Translations under genes and position numbers: made by a program
Assembly: GCA_964592595.1 (NCBI GenBank)
Contig: CAZQFH010000013.1
Location: forward strand, 15,526-79,525
DNA: 64,000 nt
Direction of reading: 5' to 3'
DNA from: UBA5536 sp964592595
GTDB lineage: Bacteria > Bacteroidota > Bacteroidia > Bacteroidales > F082
Shown: one piece after another, positions 44,460 through 53,373 of the stretch
Layout: each line of letters opens with the position of its first letter
Numbering within the stretch: position 1 is the stretch's first letter
The notes under the pieces: generated by a model
What the model saw: only the letters and a program-made list of their open reading frames with translations
Databases searched by the model: none
Told to the model about the DNA's origin: nothing

Positions 44460-45593
44460 ATGAACAAAGAATTAACATATTGGTTGGCTTTGGCTCACGT
44501 TCCAAAGATTCAAACAAAAAAGAAAAACGAGATAATTATCCGACTTTTTGAAAAAGGCAAATCAATTATTGACTTTTTTGAATCTGAGCAATCTGTCTGG
44601 GAAAAAGATTATGAGTTAAAACAATCAGAAATTGTACTTTTTGAAGAAGCAAAAAAAGAGCTATCAACTTATGCCTTTATGGTTGAAGACTTACTAGAAC
44701 AAGGTTATAGCATACTCCCAATTACTTCAAAAGATTATTCTCCAACTTTAAAGAAAAACTTGGGTAGAACCTACGCTCCACCTGTAATCTACACAAAAGG
44801 GAATCTCCAAATAATGAAAGAAAAATCAATTGCAATTGTTGGCTCAAGAATGGCAAACGATATTTCATTAGAATTTACTGATAATGTTGCAAAAAATGCT
44901 TCAAAGGATTACAAAGTTGTGGTTAGTGGTTTTGCTAAAGGGGTAGATAAACAAGCTCTTGATTCAGCCATTAAATACAAAGGACAAAGTATTATCGTTC
45001 TTCCTCAGGGGATAGCAACATTTCAATCAGGATTTAAAAAATATTATAAGCAAATTATTGATGGGGATGTTTTAGTCCTTAGTACGTTTTACCCAAAAGC
45101 TCCCTGGAGTGTTCAACTGGCAATGGGGCGTAATCCTATCATTTATGGACTTGCTTCCGAAATTTACGTAGCTGAATCGAGTGAAAAAGGTGGGACTTGG
45201 TCAGGTGTTATGGATGGTTTAAGAAAAGGAAGAACAATTTACGTTAGAAAACCTCATTCAAGAGAAAAAAACGCAAATAACCTGCTTATCTCAAAAGGTG
45301 CGAAAGCTGTTGATATTGAAGGGAATTTGAGTAGTTATGATATTAAAGTCGAAGCTAAAATATTAATTTCTGAACCCGATTTCAATAATACAGAAGAAAA
45401 GATAATTGAATTCTTAAAGACAGGCGTTTTTCCCGCAAAAAAAATTGTTGATACACTTAAAATTGATTGGAGTTCAAGGAAAGTAACTGATTTTTTAAAA
45501 GGCAGACAGGATATTTTAACTGTAAAAGGCAAACCTTTAAAATTTGCACATAAAAACAGGTCAATTCAATTACAAAAATCATTGTTTGAGTGA
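44460..45593 (+). CDS. DprA/Smf-like DNA-processing protein
   Basis: A 377-residue protein with a DprA-type Rossmann core: IAIVGSR (about 123-129), VVVSGFAKGVDKQA (canonical form SG-x-A-x-GID-x-x-AH; the His is replaced here) and ALDSAI, then STFYPKAPWSVQLAMGRNPIIYGLASEIYVAE. A C-terminal winged-helix-like part (TEEKIIEFLKTGVFPAKKIVDTLKID) resembles the DprA HTH. DprA proteins load RecA on single-stranded DNA in transformation; in ShosTA a DprA-like protein is the antitoxin. It lies 10 nt after the RecQ-PRTase gene with the same A-rich composition, so the two work together. Immunity by antitoxin/toxin or DNA sensing is inferred. Confidence 0.88.
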   Translation: MNKELTYWLALAHVPKIQTKKKNEIIIRLFEKGKSIIDFFESEQSVWEKDYELKQSEIVLFEEAKKELSTYAFMVEDLLEQGYSILPITSKDYSPTLKKNLGRTYAPPVIYTKGNLQIMKEKSIAIVGSRMANDISLEFTDNVAKNASKDYKVVVSGFAKGVDKQALDSAIKYKGQSIIVLPQGIATFQSGFKKYYKQIIDGDVLVLSTFYPKAPWSVQLAMGRNPIIYGLASEIYVAESSEKGGTWSGVMDGLRKGRTIYVRKPHSREKNANNLLISKGAKAVDIEGNLSSYDIKVEAKILISEPDFNNTEEKIIEFLKTGVFPAKKIVDTLKIDWSSRKVTDFLKGRQDILTVKGKPLKFAHKNRSIQLQKSLFE

Positions 45594-45743
45594 TAATGAA
45601 CGAAATACTTTGTTTAACATCTTGTGTGAAACAACAGAAATACAATGTGTTAGCAAACAATACAACACTTAATAAAAATACATATAACTAAACAGATAAA
45701 TGGCTCGAAATACAAATTGTTTAATATACACATTGATAAGTTT

Positions 45744-46655
45744 ATGATGGAAACCATACAAGTGGGCAGCATAAAATGGCATCATATTCAAAATCCAACA
45801 GAAGAAGATTTTGAGTTTTTAAGTAACAAACATCATTTTCATCCTCTTGATATAGAAGACTGTCGCTCACTCAATCAACGTCCTAAAATCGATATTTACG
45901 ACGATTACTATTTTTTGATTCTTCACTTTCCGAATTTTGATCGCCAGAATATGTTTATTAAGACCAAGGAAATAAAAATGTTTTGGGCAGAAGAGTTTAT
46001 TATCACAATCGAAAAATCACCCTGGCTCGCAAGTCAGCTTTTTGAAGAATATCAAGAGCTTGGAAAGCAGGAGCAAGAAATAAAAATCGAAACCTCTGAT
46101 GCTTTTCTTTACAGGATTTTGGAACGTTTGATGCGCGAATCGCTCTATCTTTTACGAAAAGTTGGGCTTGATCTGGAGCTGATAAATCGTGAGCTTTTTA
46201 GTAAACGACAAGTAAAAATAATCGAAAGAATTTCGGTTACCCGTAAAAATATCATTTTGATTAATACTATTTTTAAGCCACAACTCAGGCTGTTTCATAA
46301 ATTTGAAACAGGACAAATCAGCGGTTTTGCCGGCGAGGAAATGGAAGATTATTGGGGTAATATCCTCGACTATTACCAAAAAGTGTGGGACATGACCGAA
46401 GATTATGAGGAATTGATCGAAGGACTCTCAAAAACTTTCGACAGTATGCAAACCAATAAAACCAACGAGATCATGAAAATTCTCACCCTGATCTCCTCCA
46501 TAATCTTGCCTCTTACTTTTATTACCAGCCTCTACGGCATGAATGTGATGTTGCCATTTGCCGAAAACAAAACAGCTTTTTGGCTTTTGCTTGTTGGCAT
46601 GGCAATGATCAGTGGCCTGATGATCGTTTATTTTAAACGCAGGCGCTGGATGTGA
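45744..46655 (+). CDS. corA: CorA-like magnesium/cobalt transporter
   Basis: A 303-residue CorA-family channel: a long soluble N-terminal domain, a stalk helix, and two C-terminal transmembrane helices with the selectivity loop YGMN (LTFITSLYGMNVMLPF) and a basic tail (FKRRRWM). It imports Mg2+ (or Co2+/Ni2+) as a pentamer. The start at 45744 (MMETIQVGSIKW) is preferred to a TTG at 45717; a second Met follows immediately. It stands apart from the A-rich unit upstream in composition and function. Confidence 0.9.
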   Translation: MMETIQVGSIKWHHIQNPTEEDFEFLSNKHHFHPLDIEDCRSLNQRPKIDIYDDYYFLILHFPNFDRQNMFIKTKEIKMFWAEEFIITIEKSPWLASQLFEEYQELGKQEQEIKIETSDAFLYRILERLMRESLYLLRKVGLDLELINRELFSKRQVKIIERISVTRKNIILINTIFKPQLRLFHKFETGQISGFAGEEMEDYWGNILDYYQKVWDMTEDYEELIEGLSKTFDSMQTNKTNEIMKILTLISSIILPLTFITSLYGMNVMLPFAENKTAFWLLLVGMAMISGLMIVYFKRRRWM

Positions 46656-46697
46656 TCAAACTAATCATCAAATTAAATGTTATAAATACCTTTGTTT

Positions 46698-48599
46698 ATG
46701 AAAAAATCAATTCACCTAACCTTGCAGAGAACCCTTAGTATGATGATCATACTGTTATTCTCTCAACAAATTTTTGCTGCTATGCCCCCACAAATTCCAT
46801 TAGAGGATTTCTTTAAAAATCCTGAGAAAAGTGCTTATCAAATCAGTCCCAACGGAAAATTTATTTCCTTTATGGCGCCTTACGAAAGCCGGATGAATGT
46901 TTTTGTTCAAAAAGCCGGAAGCGATAAAGCAACCCGCATCACTGCAGAAACTGATCGTGATATTGCAGGTTATTATTGGGCCAATGATAACAGAATTTTA
47001 TTCTTAAAAGACAGTGGTGGTGACGAAAACTTTGCCCTTTATGGAGTGGACAAGGATGGAAAAAACGCCAAATGCCTCACTTGTTTTGAGAATGTGCGCA
47101 CCCAAATTATTGATGAACTGGAAGATCAGCCCGATTTTGTAATTATTGGACTCAATAAACGCAATGCGGTGGTTTTTGACCCTTATCGGCTCAATATTAA
47201 AACAGGCGAAATGGAAATGCTGGCCGAAAATCCGGGTAACATTCAAGGTTGGATGACCGACCATGATGGCAAATTACGTATTGCTATTGCTATCGTTGAT
47301 GGCATTAACTCTCAATTGCTCTACCGCGATGATGAATCGCAGGAATTTGAAGCCGTCCTTACCACCAATTTTAAAGAGTCGATGAGTCCTGATTTTTTCA
47401 CCTTCGACAATAAATATTTATACGCCACTTCCAATCTTGGTCGCGATAAATCAGCTGCTGTGATTTTTGATCCCAAAACAGCTAAAGAAGTTGAGGTGCT
47501 TTACGAAAATGACGAATATGATGTGAGTGGAATAAGCTACTCCCGCAAACGTAAGGTAATAACTGCTGCCAGCTATACTTCCTGGAAACGCGAACGTCAT
47601 TTCTTTGATGAAGAATCAATGTCAATGTTCGAAAAAATCGAATCTTTGCTAAAAGGCTACGAAATTGCAATAACTGCCAGCGACAAAGCCGAAGAAACCT
47701 ATATCATACGTACTTATAGCGACCGCTCGATGGGAGCTTATTATCTTTATGACAAAAAGAAAGATAAACTCACTAAAATTCAGGAAGTAAGCCCCTGGCT
47801 CAACGAAAACGAAATGGCTGAAGTAAAACCTATCCAATACCGGTCGCGCGATGGTTTGGTTATTCAGGGCTATCTTACCTTACCCAAAGGTGTTGAGGCC
47901 AAAAATCTGCCTGTTGTAGTAAATCCGCATGGCGGCCCGTGGGCGCGCGATAACTGGGGTTTTAATCCTGAAGTTCAGTTTTTGGCCAATCGTGGATTTG
48001 CTGTTTTACAGATGAATTTTAGAGGATCAACGGGTTATGGAAAAGCCTTTTGGGAAGCCTCGTTCAAGGAATGGGGACTCAGCATGCAAAACGATATCAC
48101 CGATGGTGTTTATTGGTTAATTCGCGAAGGCATTGCCGACAAAGACCGTGTGGCCATTTATGGCGCAAGCTATGGTGGTTATGCTACTTTGCAAGGACTT
48201 GTAGTTACGCCTACCTTGTATGCCGCTGGTGTTGATTATGTGGGCGTTTCGAACCTTTTCACTTTTATGCAAACCATTCCGCCTTACTGGAAACCTATGT
48301 TGGATATGATGTACGAAATGGTTGGTAATCCTCAGCACGAAAAGGCACAGTTTGAAGCCACTTCTCCTGCTATGAATGCCGACAAAATTATTGCTCCTCT
48401 TTTTGTGGCTCAGGGAGCCAACGATCCACGTGTTAATATCGCCGAATCGGATCAAATTGTGGAAGCCATGCGCACAAGAGGAATTGAAGTGGAATACATG
48501 GTGAAAGACAACGAAGGTCATGGTTTCAGAAATGAAGAAAACCGCTTTGATTTTTATCGGGCAATGGAGGCATTTTTAAAGAATCATCTGCTTAATTAG
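46698..48599 (+). CDS. S9 prolyl oligopeptidase family peptidase
   Basis: A 633-residue serine peptidase. The N-terminus MKKSIHLTLQRTLSMMIILLFSQQIFA is a signal peptide, so it is periplasmic or exported. A beta-propeller (about 45-380) precedes the alpha/beta-hydrolase domain with the nucleophile GASYGG (S491), D576 in GANDPRV and H608 in GHGF. Related peptidases (dipeptidyl/acylaminoacyl type) trim peptides after proline or acyl-amino acids. The ATG at 46698 is preferred over the TTG two codons upstream. No C-terminal sorting domain is present, unlike the carboxypeptidase at 40038. Confidence 0.92.
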   Translation: MKKSIHLTLQRTLSMMIILLFSQQIFAAMPPQIPLEDFFKNPEKSAYQISPNGKFISFMAPYESRMNVFVQKAGSDKATRITAETDRDIAGYYWANDNRILFLKDSGGDENFALYGVDKDGKNAKCLTCFENVRTQIIDELEDQPDFVIIGLNKRNAVVFDPYRLNIKTGEMEMLAENPGNIQGWMTDHDGKLRIAIAIVDGINSQLLYRDDESQEFEAVLTTNFKESMSPDFFTFDNKYLYATSNLGRDKSAAVIFDPKTAKEVEVLYENDEYDVSGISYSRKRKVITAASYTSWKRERHFFDEESMSMFEKIESLLKGYEIAITASDKAEETYIIRTYSDRSMGAYYLYDKKKDKLTKIQEVSPWLNENEMAEVKPIQYRSRDGLVIQGYLTLPKGVEAKNLPVVVNPHGGPWARDNWGFNPEVQFLANRGFAVLQMNFRGSTGYGKAFWEASFKEWGLSMQNDITDGVYWLIREGIADKDRVAIYGASYGGYATLQGLVVTPTLYAAGVDYVGVSNLFTFMQTIPPYWKPMLDMMYEMVGNPQHEKAQFEATSPAMNADKIIAPLFVAQGANDPRVNIAESDQIVEAMRTRGIEVEYMVKDNEGHGFRNEENRFDFYRAMEAFLKNHLLN

Positions 48600-48689
48600 T
48601 GGTTTTTTGGGTTGTTTTATACTATTTTTAGAAAATCGAAAGTTGATCATTTAGGGTAGAAGGCTTACTTTTACCCTAAATTTTTACCT

Positions 48690-50363
48690 ATGCGAAAATT
48701 TTCTAAATGGATAGCAATCTTTTTACTCTTGGTTGTAGCAGCGGGAGTGGGTGCTTATTTTTATGCCACCTGGAGGGTAAAAAAGGAGCTTTACAATCAA
48801 TTTCAAAAAACAACAATCAGTGCGTTTTATGCTTTAAAGATTAAAAGTGTAGGAATTAATTTTCTTACGCAAAACTTGATTTTACGCGAGTTGAGCCTCA
48901 TTCCTGTTGAAACAATTGATACAGTTGTGCAACAGATTCCTCAGGCGAGTTTAAAAATCAAACGGCTGGTAATAAAGCAATTAGATGTAGAACGACTGCT
49001 TAATAAAAAGGAGATTTATGCCAAAGAACTCTTGCTGCATCAACCCAGCCTGGAAGTAGGTGAAATGCCTGATAAAGAGATGTTTCAGGCTAAAAAGAAA
49101 TCTGATTCGACTAATAATAAAGGTCTTAAAAAAATTGTTTTGGATAGGTTTATACTCGAAAATGGATTTTTGAGTATTCAAACTCCAAATAAAAAGGATA
49201 ATGAAATATTTGTTCCTTCTGTTAACCTGAAACTTGAGGGCATTCATGTTAATTTTGACAGCATTAGCCACAAACCTGATTTAGGTGTTTCACTGGCTAC
49301 ACAAATGCAAATAGATTCGATAAGCTTTCGGCTTCCGGGTACATATTACAAGCTGTTTGTAAATAAATCCCAAATCCTGCAACAAGAGCAAGAATTGAAA
49401 TTAACCGGTGTAAAACTATATCCAATTCGGGGTTTACATGCGCAGGCAGTGGGCTTAAGAAAACAGGACGATGTGTTTGAAATTGGATTAAAAAGTGTGA
49501 AAACCTACGGACTTGATCTGGACGACTTTCTCAATGGTGATGGTCTTTACCTGCGTAAATTGCTTTTGGAAGAGCCAAAAATTCACCTGATGCGCGACAA
49601 ACGACTGCCAATGGATGAAGATCGTAGGCCAAAAATGCCACAGCAAGCCATTAAAAGTATCAAGGGGAACTTTGGTATCGACAGTATCGTGCTTCAGAAT
49701 GCCAGTTTAGTTTATACCGAGTTGATGGGAGAAAAACCTGATACCCCCAGCATTAATTTTGATAGTTTGCATACCCTGATCACGGGTTTTGCATCCTGGG
49801 ATCAAGCCACTGCTAATCGTCCGGCTTTAGTGGCAGCAAGCAGTGGTGTTTTATTGGGCGAGGCACAATTTGAAAGCCATATCGCATGGCACTTTACAGC
49901 AGAAAATAGCTTCGATTTTCATGGACGGTTAGGAAATATGAATGCCCGTGCTGTTAATGTGATCAGCGAAACGGCTACAGGTGCTGTTTTTCGATCTGGT
50001 TTTATTGACTCTATTATTTTCAAAGGGCTTGGAAATCAGGATGCTGCTTCCGGAATGTTTGAAATGAGGTATCATGATTTGGTAGTTGATGTGACACAAA
50101 AACGTTCCAATAATCCGAATAAGTTTTTAAGTCTTGTTGCCAATTTGATTCTCCGACGCGAAAACCCTGCTGAAGGCGAAGGCGTGCGAAGGGTTCAAAT
50201 GCAAACTGTAAGGGTTCCGTACAAAGGTTTTTTTAATATGTATTGGAAAACCATCGAAAACGGTTTGCTTAATACGCTTAAACCCGGCAAACGTCAACGC
50301 ATGAACAAAGATGATGCGCTACGTAAGGAATGGGAAAAGTTTAAAAAAGATATTGCGCAGTAA
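48690..50363 (+). CDS. AsmA/DUF748-like envelope protein
   Basis: A 557-residue protein with one N-terminal transmembrane helix (about 8-28, IAIFLLLVVAAGVGAYFYA) and a long periplasmic beta-rich part made of repeated AsmA-like strands (for example LVIKQLDVERLLNKKEIYAKELLLHQPSLEV and LYLRKLLLEEPKIHLMR). AsmA-like/DUF748 proteins form long grooves that may carry lipids between membranes. The C-terminus (MNKDDALRKEWEKFKKDIAQ) is basic and hydrophilic. Family assignment rests on pattern, not a signature motif. It appears monocistronic, with a TACTTTTA element near 48667. Confidence 0.7.
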   Translation: MRKFSKWIAIFLLLVVAAGVGAYFYATWRVKKELYNQFQKTTISAFYALKIKSVGINFLTQNLILRELSLIPVETIDTVVQQIPQASLKIKRLVIKQLDVERLLNKKEIYAKELLLHQPSLEVGEMPDKEMFQAKKKSDSTNNKGLKKIVLDRFILENGFLSIQTPNKKDNEIFVPSVNLKLEGIHVNFDSISHKPDLGVSLATQMQIDSISFRLPGTYYKLFVNKSQILQQEQELKLTGVKLYPIRGLHAQAVGLRKQDDVFEIGLKSVKTYGLDLDDFLNGDGLYLRKLLLEEPKIHLMRDKRLPMDEDRRPKMPQQAIKSIKGNFGIDSIVLQNASLVYTELMGEKPDTPSINFDSLHTLITGFASWDQATANRPALVAASSGVLLGEAQFESHIAWHFTAENSFDFHGRLGNMNARAVNVISETATGAVFRSGFIDSIIFKGLGNQDAASGMFEMRYHDLVVDVTQKRSNNPNKFLSLVANLILRRENPAEGEGVRRVQMQTVRVPYKGFFNMYWKTIENGLLNTLKPGKRQRMNKDDALRKEWEKFKKDIAQ

Positions 50364-50446
50364 GGAGTTTCAATTTCTAAACAACAGCAGGATTTGGACT
50401 TCTAGATGAAAATAAATTTTATATAAGTCAACAAAGGTGATCCGGT

Positions 50447-50776
50447 TTACTGATGAATAAGCAATAGCAATGCTTTGATATCACTGTCTGCAATACTTTC
50501 TTTATTGGATTTGTCATAAATAGTGAGTAGAAAAACGGTATTGTCAGCTACGTAAAAATGAGTTATAATCCTAGCGCCACCAGATTTTCCTTTTGCTTTT
50601 GAGGCAATTGCTAATCGTATCTTGTAGCAGTTATTACCAAGTGCAGTTCCGGTTGTCGGATCCTTTGAAAGTTGACTACCAAGTTCAGCCAGTTCTTTTT
50701 TGAGCGAAGGATATTTTTTGATGAGTTTTTTGGCCTCCCTTCTAAATGGTGCAATAGTACTTACTTTATAGTTCAT
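50447..50776 (-). CDS. RelE/ParE-type toxin
   Basis: A 109-residue RelE/ParE-fold protein with a basic start (MNYKVSTIAPFRREAKKLIKKYPSLKKELAEL), the central GNNCYKIRLAIASKAKGKSGGARIITHFYV and the LLTIYDKSNKESI strand typical of type II mRNA interferase-like toxins. Its gene overlaps the antitoxin gene by 11 nt, with antitoxin first. It would cleave ribosome-bound mRNA or inhibit gyrase; which of the two is not determined by sequence. The pair sits between the AsmA-like gene and the U32 gene. Confidence 0.85.
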   Translation of the reverse strand: MNYKVSTIAPFRREAKKLIKKYPSLKKELAELGSQLSKDPTTGTALGNNCYKIRLAIASKAKGKSGGARIITHFYVADNTVFLLTIYDKSNKESIADSDIKALLLLIHQ

Positions 50777-50972
50777 CGAGAAATTCGCCTAAAGGCTGTG
50801 CCTTTTGCTTTCCGGCCTTAATTTGATTCACTTCTTCTACAGCTTCTTTCAGTTCTTCGAGCACTTTCACTTTAGTGGGTGTAAGGGGTTTTGCTTTTAC
50901 GAAATTAAAATTCTTGAGCAACTCCAAAATAAAGGCTGCTTTATCATCTTTTATGTCCAGAAGTATTTTCAT
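50766..50972 (-). CDS. Antitoxin partner of the RelE-like toxin
   Basis: A 68-residue protein upstream of and overlapping the toxin gene by 11 nt. It has an N-terminal beta-alpha segment (MKILLDIKDDKAAFILELLKNFNFVKAKPL) and an acidic, helical C-terminus (VLEELKEAVEEVNQIKAGK ... LGEFLDEL), a layout matching Bacteroidota antitoxins found with RelE/ParE toxins. It would bind and block the toxin and repress the operon. The assignment comes from size, position and composition. Confidence 0.75.
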   Translation of the reverse strand: MKILLDIKDDKAAFILELLKNFNFVKAKPLTPTKVKVLEELKEAVEEVNQIKAGKQKAQPLGEFLDEL

Positions 50973-51196
50973 GCATCTTATAAATTATCGGATAAATGAT
51001 TTGCCTCAAAATATGAAGTAATAATGCAAAAATAGGTTAAAAAATTTGATATAGTTAATAATTTTCAGAAGTAAAAGTATGGAAATGTATATAAAAACTA
51101 CCAGTAAAAGTTATTTCATGCTTAGGGAAAAATAGTAACTTTTAGATGAAAAAAGCAGGTCACAAATTGCCAATCCAAACAAGCAAATCAAATCGC

Positions 51197-51204
51197 TATT
51201 TTTG
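51197..51204 (+). promoter_or_regulatory. Promoter -7 element (TATTTTTG) directly before the U32 gene
   Basis: TATTTTTG ends 4 nt before the ATG at 51209, so transcription probably starts at the start codon or within a few bases. It supports 51209 as the start; the upstream in-frame ATG at 51146 would precede the promoter. Confidence 0.55.
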
Positions 51205-51208
51205 CAGC

Positions 51209-52468
51209 ATGATTAAAAAACCTCATCCTATTGAGATTATGGCACCTGTTGGCTCGCATGAGTCGCTGATGGCTGCTATACAGGCCGGAGCAGGTTCGGT
51301 GTATTTTGGTATTGGTGTCCTGAATATGCGTTCGAAATCGTCTAAAAATTTCACAATTAGTGATTTACAACAGATTGCTGCGATTTGCGAAGCCAATCAG
51401 GTGCGCAGCTATGTAACTATCAATACCGTGATTTTTGATGAAGAACTCGAAGAGATGAAACGATTGGTTGATGCTGTAAAAGCCAATGGTATCACCGCTG
51501 TGATTGCTTCTGATCAGGCAGTTATTCAATATGCACGACAGCAGGAGGTTACGGTGCATATGTCAACCCAAACCAATATCACCAATATTGAAGCAATTCG
51601 TTACTATGCACAGTTTGCCGATGTGATGGTAACAGCCCGCGAACTTAATCTTACTCAGGTAAAATCCATCACCGAAAAAATTCGGCAACAACAAATCACA
51701 GGACCCTCGGGCGAATTGGTAAGGATTGAAGTGTTTGTTCACGGTGCTTTGTGCATGGCTGTTTCCGGAAAATGCTACCTCAGCCTCGATTTAATGAATT
51801 CCTCCGCCAACCGTGGCGCTTGTTTGCAACCTTGCCGCAGAGGCTACACCGTAAAAGATCGTGATAGCGAGCTCGAAATGGAAGTGGATAACGAATACAT
51901 CATGTCGCCAAAAGACCTGAACACCCTACCATTTCTGGATAAACTGCTGGATGCCGGCGTCGAAGTGCTCAAGATTGAAGGGCGTGGCCGCTCGCCGGAA
52001 TATGTAAAAGTTGTTACAAAAGTTTATCACGAAGCGGTTGAGGCAGTATTGGATGGCACTTTTAATCAGGAAAAAGTAAAAGTGTGGGAGGCAAGGCTTT
52101 CAGAAGTTTATAACCGTGGTTTTTGGGATGGGTATTACCTGGGCAGAAAAATCGGCGAATGGACTGAATCGTATGGATCACAGGCTACCAAAAGAAAGGT
52201 GTATGTGGGTTTGGTATCTAATTTTTTCACAAAGATCGGGGTGGCCGAAATAAAAATGGAAACCCATAGCATGGCCCTGGGAGATGAAATTCTGATTATC
52301 GGACCAACAACAGGAGTCGTTGAGGAGCAATTAGCAGAAATAAGGGTGGATTTGCAAAAGGTTGAGCAGACTAAAAAAGGTGATTTATGTTCCATCCCTG
52401 TCAATACGCTGGTTCGCAGAGGCGACAAGGTTTACAAACTACTCGAAACCAAATCTCAAAACCAATGA
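51209..52468 (+). CDS. Peptidase U32 family protein (TrhP/YegQ-like)
   Basis: A 419-residue U32-family protein. Family features are IEIMAPVGSHESLMAAIQAGAGSVYFG at the N-terminus, the signature VEIFVHGALCMAVSGKCYLS (here EVFVHGALCMAVSGKCYLS, about 185-205), NRGACLQPCRRGY with conserved Cys residues, and LKIEGRGRSPEYV. Members such as TrhP/YegQ take part in prephenate-dependent tRNA hydroxylation (5-hydroxyuridine, position 34), and others act as collagenases. The tRNA role fits the Cys-rich core, but is inferred. The gene ends by overlapping the PHP gene start by 4 nt (ATGA). Confidence 0.86.
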   Translation: MIKKPHPIEIMAPVGSHESLMAAIQAGAGSVYFGIGVLNMRSKSSKNFTISDLQQIAAICEANQVRSYVTINTVIFDEELEEMKRLVDAVKANGITAVIASDQAVIQYARQQEVTVHMSTQTNITNIEAIRYYAQFADVMVTARELNLTQVKSITEKIRQQQITGPSGELVRIEVFVHGALCMAVSGKCYLSLDLMNSSANRGACLQPCRRGYTVKDRDSELEMEVDNEYIMSPKDLNTLPFLDKLLDAGVEVLKIEGRGRSPEYVKVVTKVYHEAVEAVLDGTFNQEKVKVWEARLSEVYNRGFWDGYYLGRKIGEWTESYGSQATKRKVYVGLVSNFFTKIGVAEIKMETHSMALGDEILIIGPTTGVVEEQLAEIRVDLQKVEQTKKGDLCSIPVNTLVRRGDKVYKLLETKSQNQ

Positions 52469-53310
52469 TTACGCAAAACTTACACACACACACCCTGTTT
52501 TCTGATGGCAAATCCACACCTGAAGAGCTTGTAAAAGCTGCGATTGATTCCGGACTAAAAAGTTTAGGTTTTAGTGATCATGCGCCTGTGCCTTTTCAAA
52601 ATTCTTTCAGCATTGCCGAAGGAGAATTGTCAAAGTATATCGCTAAAATTCAGCAACTTAAAAATGAATATGCCGATCAGTTAGAAATTTTACTTAGCCT
52701 CGAAGTGGATCATATCCCTGGATTAATGGATGATTTTTTTGTTAAGAATAAGGATTTAAAGCTGGATTATTCCATTGGCTCTGTTCACTTGGTTGGTGAG
52801 CATGAGCCGGCAAATCTGTGGTTTATCGATGGGTCTAAGCGCGAAATTTATGACGACGGTTTGCGGCAGTTTTTTGGTAATGAGATCCGCCAAGCGGTAA
52901 AAGCTTTTTATCATCAAACCAACCGGATGCTGGAGCAGCAAACACCTGATATTATTGGTCATTTGGATAAAATCAAGATGCACAACCAGAATCGGTTTTT
53001 CCGTGAGGACGAATCCTGGTATCGTGCTTTAGTGCGCGAAACAATTCAGGTAATCAAAGAAAAAGAGGTTGTTGCAGAACTTAACACACGTGGTAAATAC
53101 AAAGGCCGGTCCGAAACGCTCTTTCCTTCGGATTGGATATTAAGGGAAATGAAAGCCTTGAATATTCCGGTCGTCATTAGTTCAGATGCGCATCATGCTC
53201 AGGAAGTTGTTTTGTTATTTGATGAAGCGGCTAAGGCATTGAAAAAGGCTGGCTATCGCAGCATCTGGAAATTCCAGCACAAACAATGGCAAGAGATACC
53301 GCTGCTGTAA
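52465..53310 (+). CDS. PHP-domain histidinol-phosphatase family protein
   Basis: A 281-residue PHP-domain protein: HTHTLFSDGKSTPEELV at residues 7-23 supplies the first metal ligands (HxH, D), then GFSDHAP, LEVDHIPG, SIGSVHLVGEHE, IIGHLDKIK, ELNTRG and ISSDAHH give the remaining ligands. It resembles HisK/HolP-type L-histidinol-phosphate phosphatases. The start overlaps the U32 stop by 4 nt. No other histidine-biosynthesis gene is nearby, so another phosphoester substrate is possible. Confidence 0.85.
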   Translation: MITQNLHTHTLFSDGKSTPEELVKAAIDSGLKSLGFSDHAPVPFQNSFSIAEGELSKYIAKIQQLKNEYADQLEILLSLEVDHIPGLMDDFFVKNKDLKLDYSIGSVHLVGEHEPANLWFIDGSKREIYDDGLRQFFGNEIRQAVKAFYHQTNRMLEQQTPDIIGHLDKIKMHNQNRFFREDESWYRALVRETIQVIKEKEVVAELNTRGKYKGRSETLFPSDWILREMKALNIPVVISSDAHHAQEVVLLFDEAAKALKKAGYRSIWKFQHKQWQEIPLL

Positions 53311-53373
53311 CAATCATTTTAGTAAATTTACTGGTTTTTATACTTTTACACCTGACTTAAACGTTTACCTCAA

